Assembly: GCA_028867135.1 (NCBI GenBank)
Contig: JAGWGW010000002.1
Span: forward strand, 25,544-89,543
Reading direction: 5' to 3'
DNA length: 64,000 nucleotides
DNA from: Microcaldota archaeon
GTDB taxonomy: Archaea; Micrarchaeota; Micrarchaeia; Micrarchaeales; CABMGC01
In this document: positions 47,563 through 56,572 of the stretch, one piece after another
Layout of the letters: each line of letters opens with the position of its first letter
Position numbering within the stretch: the first letter of the stretch is position 1
The notes under the pieces: model-generated
The model's input: the letters and a program-made list of their open reading frames with translations, nothing else
Told to the model about the DNA's origin: nothing
Database searches by the model: none
Position numbers and translations under genes: made by a program

Positions 47563-49044
47563 TTATCCTCTCAGCAGCTCCGGAACGCCATCCAGCGCCC
47601 TCATTATCGAGACGGTGTCCCCAGGAGCAACGTCCTGCTCCGGAGCCGCCCTGGCTATGACTCTCTTGCCAGAATGCATCTGCGCTACTACAAGCCTTAC
47701 CACGTCGGGGGAGTCCTTTGCTGTTGCGTATGAAACAGTAGTCGACAGGACCGTAGCCATCAGCTGGCATGCGTGCTTGTCGATGACGGAGCCGAAAGGA
47801 GAACCGTTGTGCGACCCGTTCATTGAATAGCTGATTTCCTGTGCGAACGCCGGATGGATTCTTTGCCTCTCATCCCCGTCCTTGCTAAGTACCGTGAATA
47901 CGACCGAGTTTGCGAAGCCGCCAAGGCTTGCGAATGCTACATTCTGCACATTCTTGACCTGCCTCTCTCCTGCCTCGCCCCTGATCTGCATATACGCCTC
48001 AATCGCCTGCTTCAGCCCGGATACCGCTATGGGATGGCCGCATGATATGAGGCCGCCGCTGGTGTTTACAGGGATGTCCCCGTGTATCGACGTCCTGCCC
48101 TCAGACGCCGCAGTCCATGCTTCCCCGCCATTGAGTATTCCTGCAGCTATCATCTGCATCGGCTGCAGTATCGTCGACATGTCGTGCGCCTCGAATATGC
48201 TTATCTGGGCCGGGGTTATGCCTGCCAGAGCATAAGCCCTGGAAGATGCCTGCTCTACCGATGGCATGCTGACCAGGTCCTTCCTGGATGATATAAGCGC
48301 AGAGTCCGCTCCTAGTCCTATGCCCCTCACGAACACGGGATTGTCTGTGAAGCTCCTTGCAATCCCATTCGATGTGACGAGCAGGGCAGCTGCACCGTCA
48401 GCATTAGGGCAGAACTCGAAGCGCCTCAAAGGAGAGACTATCATCTTAGATTCTAGCACCTGCTCCAATGTCACTACGCCCTTCTCAAAATGGTAAGAGT
48501 TGGGATTCAGTGAGCCGTTGAACCTGTTCTGCACTGCAACGTTGGCTATGTCCTCTCTGCTTATTCCAAATTCTGAAATGCATGCCGTTGCCATCAGGCC
48601 TGCAAGCGATGGCAGCGTGAGCCCGGCAGCCCTCTCCTCCTCGAATAGAAGCGTGGATATCGCGGTTGTTATCTCCTTTGTAGGCATGTGTGTCATCTTC
48701 TCAGCGCCGACCACAAGCACTACGTCCGCATCCCCGCTCTTTATTATCATGTCCGCCTGGTGCAACGCTGTTGCCCCTGAGGCGCTGATGTTGTTTACCA
48801 GCTGCGAAGGCAGTTGCTCTAGCCCTATCGCCTTTGCAATTTGCAGATGCACCCCGGATATGCCGTTGAACTCGGCCGCATAGCTGTTCGCTATGACCAC
48901 CCTGATTCTGGATGCTGCCTCCCTGCCTTCAAATAAGGACTGGTGCCTGCCGATTACAGGCCTTGCGGCGTCTGCAGCAAGCTCAAGAAGGTTCTTCTCG
49001 CTCTTTCCGAATTTCGTTATGTTTGCATCCACTATGGCTGACAT
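47563..49044 (-). CDS. Thiolase-superfamily protein with C-terminal OB-fold-like extension; nucleophile Cys apparently replaced by Ser
   Basis: 'LVNNISASGATALHQADMIIKSGDADVVLVVGAEKMT', 'FEAHDMSTI', 'GGLISCGHPIAVSGLKQAIEAYMQIRGEAGERQV'. Confidence 0.8.
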   Translation of the reverse strand: MSAIVDANITKFGKSEKNLLELAADAARPVIGRHQSLFEGREAASRIRVVIANSYAAEFNGISGVHLQIAKAIGLEQLPSQLVNNISASGATALHQADMIIKSGDADVVLVVGAEKMTHMPTKEITTAISTLLFEEERAAGLTLPSLAGLMATACISEFGISREDIANVAVQNRFNGSLNPNSYHFEKGVVTLEQVLESKMIVSPLRRFEFCPNADGAAALLVTSNGIARSFTDNPVFVRGIGLGADSALISSRKDLVSMPSVEQASSRAYALAGITPAQISIFEAHDMSTILQPMQMIAAGILNGGEAWTAASEGRTSIHGDIPVNTSGGLISCGHPIAVSGLKQAIEAYMQIRGEAGERQVKNVQNVAFASLGGFANSVVFTVLSKDGDERQRIHPAFAQEISYSMNGSHNGSPFGSVIDKHACQLMATVLSTTVSYATAKDSPDVVRLVVAQMHSGKRVIARAAPEQDVAPGDTVSIMRALDGVPELLRG

Positions 49045-49160
49045 AGAATCGTCAATGTCTTGAATGAGGTATGCACACCTTTAAATCTTGCATGCCCATC
49101 GGCAATGGACGAAGGGTTGCCTTCAGGAAACATATAAAGGAAGGTCAGTGATAGACAATT

Positions 49161-49631
49161 ATGGAGGAGAGGGTCGTAATCCTGCTGCTAGCTGTCGCGG
49201 CACTGTTCTCCGTAGTTTCCCTTGCCAGCTACCTGCCATCCTCCAGCAAAAGCCAGTGGCATTTTACAGTCGGGGGCAAGACGTATGCTGCAACTTACGC
49301 TGAGACAAACCAGGCTGGATGGGAGAGGGGGCTCATGAACCAGACTAACATATCCAACGGCACCTTTGCGCTTTTCGTGTTCAACAGGCACAGCATATGG
49401 CCGTTCTGGATGAAGAATACGTACGTGCCCTTGGATATAATATGGATAAACAACAGCAAGGTGGTGTACGTGGCGAATGCCGTGCCCTGCATACAGTACG
49501 ACAAGAACCAGAGCGACTGCACCCTGTACGTGCCTACCAATGCCTCCAATTACGCAATAGAGGCGCGCTCAGGGTTCGCTGCCATGAACAACATCACAAT
49601 AGGCAGCGAGATAAGCATAGGCAAGAATTAG
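49161..49631 (+). CDS. DUF192 family protein, membrane-anchored
   Basis: 'YAETNQAGWERGLMNQTNI...FWMKNTYVPLDIIWINNSKVVYV...YAIEARSGFA'. Confidence 0.9.
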   Translation: MEERVVILLLAVAALFSVVSLASYLPSSSKSQWHFTVGGKTYAATYAETNQAGWERGLMNQTNISNGTFALFVFNRHSIWPFWMKNTYVPLDIIWINNSKVVYVANAVPCIQYDKNQSDCTLYVPTNASNYAIEARSGFAAMNNITIGSEISIGKN

Positions 49632-51254
49632 CTACATGCTTTTGAGTTTCTCTGCGCCGCTTTTCATGAACTGCGAGAAGCCCATCACCTCCACTCCGTT
49701 CAGGGCTTTGTACCCGTACACCTGCGCATCGTTCACAACGACCATTATAGCTTCGTACCTTCTCTTCCTGTTCTCGAGCATTCTCGCAGTCTCTTCAATC
49801 TGCTTCATTCCTGTCTCATACTCGATTGCTATCCTCTTGCCGGTCCTTGCTATTATGTCAGGCCCGTATGAGCTGTCGTACACGCTGTTCTGGAGCTTGT
49901 TGTCCTTCAGGTATTTGCTTATTATCCTTACCCTTATCTCGTGCTCGGGAGAGTTCCTCGGCATGTAGACATACCATGCGCCATCGTATATCGAGCCTGC
50001 ACTTATGACATGCGAACCGAGAGTCTTGTCAGCCACCAGCCTTTGGATCGTGTCGCGGATCTCCTGTTGCAAGGCGCCCCTTTTCTCCAGTTCAGCGACC
50101 AGTTCAGACTCTCTTATGCACTCCCGTGAAAGGCTGCTGATCATGTACTTTGCATTGACCGAATTCTCATCGCACCTGAAGAATGTCGCGACGAAAGGCT
50201 CGTGCTCCTTTGAGTCGAGCACCATCGCCTGGCCTCTCCTGAGATGCCTGATCCCCTTCTTGACCTCTGCAAACCTGTTCAGTTCGTTTCCTCCAGCAAT
50301 CAGGTTTGCGATGTAGTTCAGCTCCTCAGGTTCTCTCTGGTAGAAGGTGATGAAGAGCGACGAGTTGCTCCTTAGACTCTTGCTTATCGACTTTGCCCTC
50401 TGGGATATCGCTATTATCCCTATGCCGTACTTCCTGCCTTCCGCGGCCAGCTTCCCGAGCATCTTCGATTCCGATACCTTCTCGGCCTCGTCTATCAGTA
50501 TGTAGAGCAATGGCTTTGAGGACTTCTCCGATGAGAGCATGCTTGAGTAGACCTTCCTAAGGAATGCCTCTATGTAGACAGCCTGCGCTTCGGGCGTATG
50601 CAGGCTTCCAAGAAGGAAGATGCTGTTTCCCTCCAGGAGCCTGTCCATCTGCACGTTCCTCGAGCTCCTGCCGTTCTCTATCAGCGAGAGTCTTCTCTCC
50701 AGCCCCTCAAGCACCGAATGCTCGGACTTTCCGGCATGGGCCTTGAAGACCTTTACGGAATACATCAGGTCCCTTATCGTAGGCACCCTGTTCCTCTGGC
50801 CCATTATGTAATACGAATATGAGATGCACCTGTAGAGCGTATATGCCTGCACGTCCCCAAGCCTGAAGACCTTCCTGAAAAGAGCCGTCAGCTCGCTTGT
50901 TTTCTCCTTGACATCCATGCCGTCAAGGTCCAAAACGTTCATGCCGTCGTAGCGAGCGTCGTATATGTCAGCGCCTATCCTGCCTGCGATGCCTATGTAC
51001 TCGTTGTGGGGATCGAGTATCGCGACCTTCGCGCCTTCGCTTGCAAGGCAGCTCGCTATCAGCTTGCTGAGATTGGACTTGCCGCTTCCTGATTCGCCGA
51101 CAATCACCATGTGGGGATTGATGCCTGTTGCGTCTATTCTCATCTTCCTGAAGAACTGCCTTTTCCACCGCCAGCTTCTCTTGTAAGAGTACAATCCCTT
51201 TATCGAGAGCCTTTTGTCTATCTTTCCTATCGCAATTTTGTTGTTTTCGAACAT
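49632..51254 (-). CDS. HerA-type (DUF87) ATPase with C-terminal winged-helix-like and PD-(D/E)xK nuclease-like region
   Basis: Walker A 'VIVGESGSGKSNLSKLIASCL', 'AILDPHNEY', Walker B 'LYILIDEAEKV'; C-term 'YGPDIIARTGKRIAIEYETGMKQIEETARML'. Confidence 0.8.
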   Translation of the reverse strand: MFENNKIAIGKIDKRLSIKGLYSYKRSWRWKRQFFRKMRIDATGINPHMVIVGESGSGKSNLSKLIASCLASEGAKVAILDPHNEYIGIAGRIGADIYDARYDGMNVLDLDGMDVKEKTSELTALFRKVFRLGDVQAYTLYRCISYSYYIMGQRNRVPTIRDLMYSVKVFKAHAGKSEHSVLEGLERRLSLIENGRSSRNVQMDRLLEGNSIFLLGSLHTPEAQAVYIEAFLRKVYSSMLSSEKSSKPLLYILIDEAEKVSESKMLGKLAAEGRKYGIGIIAISQRAKSISKSLRSNSSLFITFYQREPEELNYIANLIAGGNELNRFAEVKKGIRHLRRGQAMVLDSKEHEPFVATFFRCDENSVNAKYMISSLSRECIRESELVAELEKRGALQQEIRDTIQRLVADKTLGSHVISAGSIYDGAWYVYMPRNSPEHEIRVRIISKYLKDNKLQNSVYDSSYGPDIIARTGKRIAIEYETGMKQIEETARMLENRKRRYEAIMVVVNDAQVYGYKALNGVEVMGFSQFMKSGAEKLKSM

Positions 51255-51301
51255 AAAACCATCTTTTTCTGCTTCGGCCGAACATACAGCAATGCATAAA
51301 T

Positions 51302-52018
51302 ATGAGGAAAAGAGAGCCATTCCTTATGGCATCTAGGGAAATGGCACTGTCCGCACTGGCTGGCAGGGAGAGGATGCTTGACGACGTATCAAGGATCGCA
51401 AGGTGCGCGGCGAGGGCATGCGAGCACATCAGGGATACTACAAGGGGCATGGCGCACAGCTCCTTTGCGGTATTCACGAGCGCCCCGCTGTTCTATCTCT
51501 ATTCAGCAAGCAAGGACGCCAAGTTCATGGCAGCTAGCGTTATCGTGGGAGGCATAGGCGCGACGGGTATGATGAATTCCGTATACAACGCAGTGATCGC
51601 TGCCAAGGAGGTGAGGCTCGTAGGGAAAAGCGCAGAGAAGGCGGGGGTGGCTCTGGTGGTTGTTAAGAATGCGCTGACAAGCTATGATTACGGCATTGCG
51701 AACAAACAGATGAAGGAGCTTGACGACCAGGTCAAATCCCTGCGAATGCTTGGCGGCAAACTCACCGAATTCGCAGTAACCAGCACCCTGGGGACATTGG
51801 CGATGGGGCTTTCCGTCTATTGCGCAGAGCTTTATAGGATGCATCCTAGCTTCAACGAGGTCACGGGAGCGGGATACGGCTTCGTCTTCGGGACCCTTGC
51901 GCTCCAGACCGGCTATTTTGGAGGCTTGTACCTCGAATCGAGGATATCCCAGACCATGGAGGGCTTCAAGAGCATTGTCAGAGGCAGGGAGGGGATAAAC
52001 TCTACTGTCTCAAAATAA
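51302..52018 (+). CDS. Hypothetical membrane protein (about 4 TM)
   Basis: 238 aa, amphipathic N-terminus, four hydrophobic segments. Confidence 0.6.
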   Translation: MRKREPFLMASREMALSALAGRERMLDDVSRIARCAARACEHIRDTTRGMAHSSFAVFTSAPLFYLYSASKDAKFMAASVIVGGIGATGMMNSVYNAVIAAKEVRLVGKSAEKAGVALVVVKNALTSYDYGIANKQMKELDDQVKSLRMLGGKLTEFAVTSTLGTLAMGLSVYCAELYRMHPSFNEVTGAGYGFVFGTLALQTGYFGGLYLESRISQTMEGFKSIVRGREGINSTVSK

Positions 52019-52079
52019 CAAAATTCGTCAATAAACATACCGAAATCGGCTTGTTTAAATATGAGCCATCTCATGTTGT

Positions 52080-52604
52080 ATGAGCATGAACGTACAAAGC
52101 ACTAATAGGGCATTATCTGGAGAGAAGGCACGCAACGTAATCGACATCAACATAAGGGATTTGAAGAGGGCAGTAAGGAACCGTTCAGTAGTTTCCACTC
52201 TTGGTTCTGTAGCTTCAACAGCAGGTTTCGCGATGATGGACCTGCATTTCTCAAGATATGGGAATATGCCAAGTCTTAAGGACATCGGCATCTACGGCGG
52301 TGCAAGTGCTGCGTCTGGATTGATTGCCGCAACCGTTTCTGCAGTATCCGCGAGTAGCCTGAGGGGGAAGGTGCATGGAACTGTAGAGGGGCTGAAGAGG
52401 AGGACTGGGACTGTAATGGCAGGAGTGATGATGAGCGGAATGGGGGCAGCGTTCTTCGACGGCTCGAGCAACGTGCCTTACTCGAATCCTGCGTTCCATA
52501 TTGCCGCTGCCGGGCTTACTGCCGGAGGAGTGGCGATAACCGCAGTTAACGTGCTTACACTGAAGAAGTTTCATGAGAGGATCCGCAACGCCAGAAGGAT
52601 GTAG
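52080..52604 (+). CDS. Hypothetical membrane protein (about 4 TM), similar layout to upstream neighbour
   Basis: 174 aa, basic N-terminal helix, four Gly/Ala-rich hydrophobic segments. Confidence 0.6.
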   Translation: MSMNVQSTNRALSGEKARNVIDINIRDLKRAVRNRSVVSTLGSVASTAGFAMMDLHFSRYGNMPSLKDIGIYGGASAASGLIAATVSAVSASSLRGKVHGTVEGLKRRTGTVMAGVMMSGMGAAFFDGSSNVPYSNPAFHIAAAGLTAGGVAITAVNVLTLKKFHERIRNARRM

Positions 52605-53435
52605 TCATTTCAACGATTCGTAGATCTTGATTACGCTCCTGAGCTCTTCGCCTTCATCCAGGCCTGCTCTTGAAGGAGTTTCAAGAATCAGCGGCTTCGC
52701 AGGTATCTTGTCGTACGACAGGAACTTCCTGAAGCCTGCTATTCCTATGTGGCCGTATCCTATGTTGTCGTGCCTGTCAAGCCTCGACCCCAGCGGCTTC
52801 TTGCTGTCGTTGAAGTGTATGGCATGGACCTTGTCCCATCCAAGTTCGTCATCTATGTTCTCCAGCACGCTCCTTCTGGTTATGTCGTAGCCGGCGGCAT
52901 AGAGATGGCAGGTGTCAAGGCAGAAGCCTATGCCCTTTGAGTGCGCATTCTCGTATATGTATGAAAGATCGCTGATGTCTGCACCTACCGCATTCATGTG
53001 ACCTGACTCGTTCTCGAGAAGGAGCCTCGTGCTCCCCATCTCTTGCTCTGCCATCGATATCGCCTTCAGGATGTTGTCCAGCCCCCTGTGCCTTCCCATC
53101 CCCATGTGGCTCCCCATGTGCGCAACAAGGTACCCTATCCCAAGATCGTTGCATTTTGCGAGGTTCTCCATTAGGGCATTGACAGACTTCTTGAATATTA
53201 GCGGATTTGAGGATGCGATGTTGGGGAGATACGGCATGTGCGCAACGACCTCTATGCCTGTGCCTGACTGCTTTTGCAGGAACCTTTCCTTTTCGTCCCT
53301 GGCGACCTTCCTGCTTGCCCACCCTCTCGGATTCGTGATGAATATCTGCATTGCGGTGCATCCGAGCGCGCTTGCCCTGTCGAACGCAAGGTCCATGCTC
53401 TTTGCTATAGACACATGGTAACCTATCCTGAGCAT
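52605..53435 (-). CDS. nfo: Endonuclease IV (AP endonuclease, xylose isomerase-like TIM barrel)
   Basis: 'RIGYHVSIAKSMDLAFDRASALGCTAMQIFITNPRGW', 'IGFCLDTCHLYAAGYDI', 'AIHFNDSKKPLGSRLDRHDNIGYGHIG'. Confidence 0.95.
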   Translation of the reverse strand: MLRIGYHVSIAKSMDLAFDRASALGCTAMQIFITNPRGWASRKVARDEKERFLQKQSGTGIEVVAHMPYLPNIASSNPLIFKKSVNALMENLAKCNDLGIGYLVAHMGSHMGMGRHRGLDNILKAISMAEQEMGSTRLLLENESGHMNAVGADISDLSYIYENAHSKGIGFCLDTCHLYAAGYDITRRSVLENIDDELGWDKVHAIHFNDSKKPLGSRLDRHDNIGYGHIGIAGFRKFLSYDKIPAKPLILETPSRAGLDEGEELRSVIKIYESLK

Positions 53436-53497
53436 AAAAACGACTGAATGAATCTGCATTTGAAGTATTATAATTTTTGCCGTCGACCTGATTGTTT

Positions 53498-54367
53498 ATG
53501 AGGGGAATGTGCAAGTCACAGTCCGCAATGGAGTATCTGATGACGTATGGATGGACCATACTCGCGATCGCGATTGTGATGGTTTCGCTCTACAGCCTCG
53601 GCATATTCAACCTCCAGAGCCTTGCGCCAACTGCGACACCCGGCTCATGCCAAGTCATAAGGACGGCGGCGCAGACCAGCCTTGCTGGGCAGTGCAATAA
53701 CATGATACCAAAGTATGCGGGTAAATTTAATGGCCAGAACAGTTATGTTGGTGTAAACGGCATGACGTTTGGGACTGGGGCGCCGTTTACCGTGCTTGTC
53801 TGGGCTAACGTAATGAACAATGCAACATACAGGGGCATTGTGAGCAAGACTGCGGGGAACCTGCCTGCGCCTTTCGACGTATATGTCATTTCGCAGACCA
53901 ATCAGATATCCTACCTGGTTGGCAATGGAAATAGCAATCAGGGCATCAGCACGGCCAGCGGCACTGTCGTGTTTAACACCTGGCAGCAATGGGCGTTCGT
54001 ATACACTGGAATTGCGATGTCGGTTTACAGAAACGGGGTTTTAATCTCGGGTCCTACGACCGTGTCCGTACTGGTTGCAGATACTGGCCAGCCGCTTAAA
54101 ATCGGGAACAGAAACGATGGCGTAACCAAAATGTACGGTTCCATCGCCAATGTCCAGATTTACAACACCTCCCTTGACAATACTACGATAAAGAGGCTAT
54201 ATCAGGAAGGTATAGGCGGGGCTCCGGTAGACCTGCAGCATCTTGTAGGGTGGTGGCCATTGAATGGCGATGCGAATGATTACTCGGGGAGCTTTAGGAA
54301 TGGGATGCCTGCAAACGTGACATGGAACGCGAACTGGCAGAGCGGATACGCTGCGCCGACAACATAG
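53498..54367 (+). CDS. Pilin-LamG protein (copy 3)
   Basis: 'CKSQSAMEYLMTYGWTILAIAIVMVSLYSLGIFNLQSLAPTATPGSCQVIRTAAQTSLAGQCNNMIPKYAGKF' head; tail 'EGIGGAPVDLQHLVGWWPLNGDANDYSGSFRNGMPANVTWNANWQSGYAAP'. Confidence 0.85.
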   Translation: MRGMCKSQSAMEYLMTYGWTILAIAIVMVSLYSLGIFNLQSLAPTATPGSCQVIRTAAQTSLAGQCNNMIPKYAGKFNGQNSYVGVNGMTFGTGAPFTVLVWANVMNNATYRGIVSKTAGNLPAPFDVYVISQTNQISYLVGNGNSNQGISTASGTVVFNTWQQWAFVYTGIAMSVYRNGVLISGPTTVSVLVADTGQPLKIGNRNDGVTKMYGSIANVQIYNTSLDNTTIKRLYQEGIGGAPVDLQHLVGWWPLNGDANDYSGSFRNGMPANVTWNANWQSGYAAPTT

Positions 54368-54409
54368 GATACGGCCCGCAGGACGGATGTTATTTTCCTG
54401 CTTCTGCCG

Positions 54410-54952
54410 CTAGCCTTTCCCGAGGGCCTGATTCAGAAGCGTCATCTCGCTTTCCGTAAGGGCCTCGTTCTCCCTGAACTTCTTGCTTGACAGGATGTAC
54501 TTGAGCGCCTCTATTCTCTGCTCGTTAGTCATGCCCTTCTTCAGCAGCTGCAACGGGTCCTTTACTGCAGGGTAATTGCCCGTTTCCTCGGCCCATGATT
54601 CGAATACATGGCTCATGGCCATAAGGAAATCTATGGCATCCATCGCCATCACCAGCTTCTTCAGCTCCTCTATCCTTGAGAGCTCGCTGGGGTCCTTCGT
54701 ATCCTTGCCAAGGTATGAAGCGTACTGCGACTTTATCTGCTCCTTGTTCGCGAGCATGTTGTTTATTATGAACATGTCCTTCTGCAATTCCTCCGACTTG
54801 TCCATCAGCACAGGCACGTATCCCCGTATGTCTATCCTCTTCTCGTTTATCTGCTCGTGGAGTATGTCTATCGCTTCGAGTATCAGCTCGTCCTTAGCCT
54901 TTGTGAGCATGTCCTCGCAGAGCATCCACGCCGGCGTATCGTCGCTGTTCAT
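54410..54952 (-). CDS. Hypothetical alpha-helical protein
   Basis: 180 aa, charged helical composition, coding-like. Confidence 0.6.
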   Translation of the reverse strand: MNSDDTPAWMLCEDMLTKAKDELILEAIDILHEQINEKRIDIRGYVPVLMDKSEELQKDMFIINNMLANKEQIKSQYASYLGKDTKDPSELSRIEELKKLVMAMDAIDFLMAMSHVFESWAEETGNYPAVKDPLQLLKKGMTNEQRIEALKYILSSKKFRENEALTESEMTLLNQALGKG

Positions 54953-54991
54953 GCAGATTTCTATAAGGAATAGCGATTAAGGTATATATAT

Positions 54992-55207
54992 TCAGTCCGC
55001 TGCACGGGGCATCATCCTGATGTCGATGTGGAATATGTCTTCGGCATGCATCCTGTTCGAGACGTCGATGAGCTCCAGCCCGAGAATGCCGCTCGTATGG
55101 TCGTAATCCAGCATCGTTTCGTTGCCGAGCTTCATGGTTTTGGAGAACTTGCCCCTCTTTATCGAGATGTACATGATGTCGGCCTGCGGGTCGAAGCTTA
55201 TCTCCAT
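54992..55207 (-). CDS. DUF2283 family protein (putative antitoxin)
   Basis: 'MEISFDPQADIMYISIKRGKFSKTMKLGNETMLDYDHTSGILGLELIDVSNRM'. Confidence 0.8.
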   Translation of the reverse strand: MEISFDPQADIMYISIKRGKFSKTMKLGNETMLDYDHTSGILGLELIDVSNRMHAEDIFHIDIRMMPRAAD

Positions 55208-55432
55208 TCATTCGCCCGGATACGCGGTCAATACTGTCACCTTTCCTTCCTTCTCGGTATACAGGACGCTAATCCTTCCAACGTCGGTATTTCCGGTGGC
55301 CTTGTACCTGTCGCCCCTTGAGGCGACGACCTTGTCAGGCTTTAGGATCGCCTGTTCCACTGCGCCTATGGTAAGGCCTCTCGCGATGATCCTTGCCAGG
55401 GCGTTGTTGGTATACGCAATCTTCTTGTCCAT
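55208..55432 (-). CDS. DUF4258 family protein (putative toxin)
   Basis: 'YTNNALARIIARGLTIGAVEQAILKPDKVVASRGDRYKATGNTDVGRISVLYTEKEGKVTVLTAYPG', directly abutting DUF2283. Confidence 0.75.
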   Translation of the reverse strand: MDKKIAYTNNALARIIARGLTIGAVEQAILKPDKVVASRGDRYKATGNTDVGRISVLYTEKEGKVTVLTAYPGE

Positions 55433-55733
55433 CGGAATCCGGACCGTTGTGCATTTTTGTGAGGGGAGGAGGCCCCGCCTCTTCCCTGCTGCACTGGTAT
55501 GCGACAGTGTCAGCCGATGACAGTATGCTGTGGTTGTACCACCGCCTCTTGTCAAGGCCGCTTCGCCTGAAGCCCTGCGAGAGCGCTATGCACTCGGTTA
55601 CAGAGCCTATCGCGCTGCACAGTTCCTCTACCAGTTCCTTTCTTGGCTTCTCAGAAGACGCCTCCTCTATCATCTCCGAGATTATCCTCTTCAGTTTTCC
55701 TATTCTCCTCTCACGCCTCACAATACCTTGCAC
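55335..55733 (-). CDS. Hypothetical ORF overlapping the DUF4258 gene start
   Basis: 'MQGIVRRERRIGKLKRIISEMIEEASSEKPRKELVEELCSAIGSVTECIALSQGF' looks coding in its 5' half only. Confidence 0.35.
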   Translation of the reverse strand: MQGIVRRERRIGKLKRIISEMIEEASSEKPRKELVEELCSAIGSVTECIALSQGFRRSGLDKRRWYNHSILSSADTVAYQCSREEAGPPPLTKMHNGPDSDGQEDCVYQQRPGKDHRERPYHRRSGTGDPKA

Positions 55734-55913
55734 CTTATCACCCAGAAATAGGTCGCCGCTTTGTATAGCGATGGCTTCGCTTTCTCCCTGTCATATATCC
55801 TAGTAAAAGTATTTATATCTTGCTATAATCGCATATACATAAGTAAAGATATATAAAGGAGAAGGCGCATATTGCATGCGCTGAACAATATCAGCAAACA
55901 CCTGGAAATAGGT

Positions 55914-55933
55914 GGGGCGGCGAAAGCTGCCCC
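55914..55933. other. 8-bp stem with GAAA tetraloop (GGGGCGGC-GAAA-GCTGCCCC)
   Basis: Direct complementarity with one G-U pair; lies between divergent genes, downstream of a TATA-like GATATATAAAG. Confidence 0.5.
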
Positions 55934-55948
55934 ATTCTTGCTTCAGCC

Positions 55949-56551
55949 TTATCCTGGGACCCACTTTGCGAAGGATGTGGCGTGGGCGAATATGGCAGGC
56001 ACGTCTATGACTGCCACTGCAAGCGTTGCCAGAACGAACAGGAATATCGCGATGTTGGTGAACATGGGGTTCTTGCGCATTATAGCGTACGCAGTGGATG
56101 CCGCAGCAAGGCCTTCAAGCGCGAAGAATGCGCCGGCGAGCAGCGGCTCTGAAGAGAGGCTGTTCGCGTACACGGATGCGCCGTAGATTATGGAGAACAG
56201 GCCCGCGAAGAGCAGGGGGACCGAGATTACGGGGTACTGCCTTGGAACGTAATAGAGCAGAAGGCCGGCAGACAGCAGGACGACCGAGAAGAGAAGGAAT
56301 GCGTCGCCGTATATGATGTTGTAGCTTCCTGGAAGGGGCCATATCGCGGAGGTGAACAGCGCAAGCACCAGGGAAGGCACAGCCAATGATGCAAGTACGA
56401 GGCCGTGCGCCTTGAGCCTGTCTATGTTGAGCGCTGACTTGATCGAGATGAGAAGGCTTACCGCAACAGCGTTGGCTATTATGATGATGGCCATCTGTAT
56501 TGTCAGCGGATCGACGAACAAAGCCAAGATACCAACAATCCTCCTTTGCAA
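55949..56551 (-). CDS. DUF981-like membrane protein
   Basis: 200 aa, 6 TM; 'YGDAFLLFSVVLLSAG', layout of DUF981. Confidence 0.6.
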   Translation of the reverse strand: MQRRIVGILALFVDPLTIQMAIIIIANAVAVSLLISIKSALNIDRLKAHGLVLASLAVPSLVLALFTSAIWPLPGSYNIIYGDAFLLFSVVLLSAGLLLYYVPRQYPVISVPLLFAGLFSIIYGASVYANSLSSEPLLAGAFFALEGLAAASTAYAIMRKNPMFTNIAIFLFVLATLAVAVIDVPAIFAHATSFAKWVPG

Positions 56552-56572
56552 TGCATGCTTAATAAGCTTCCC

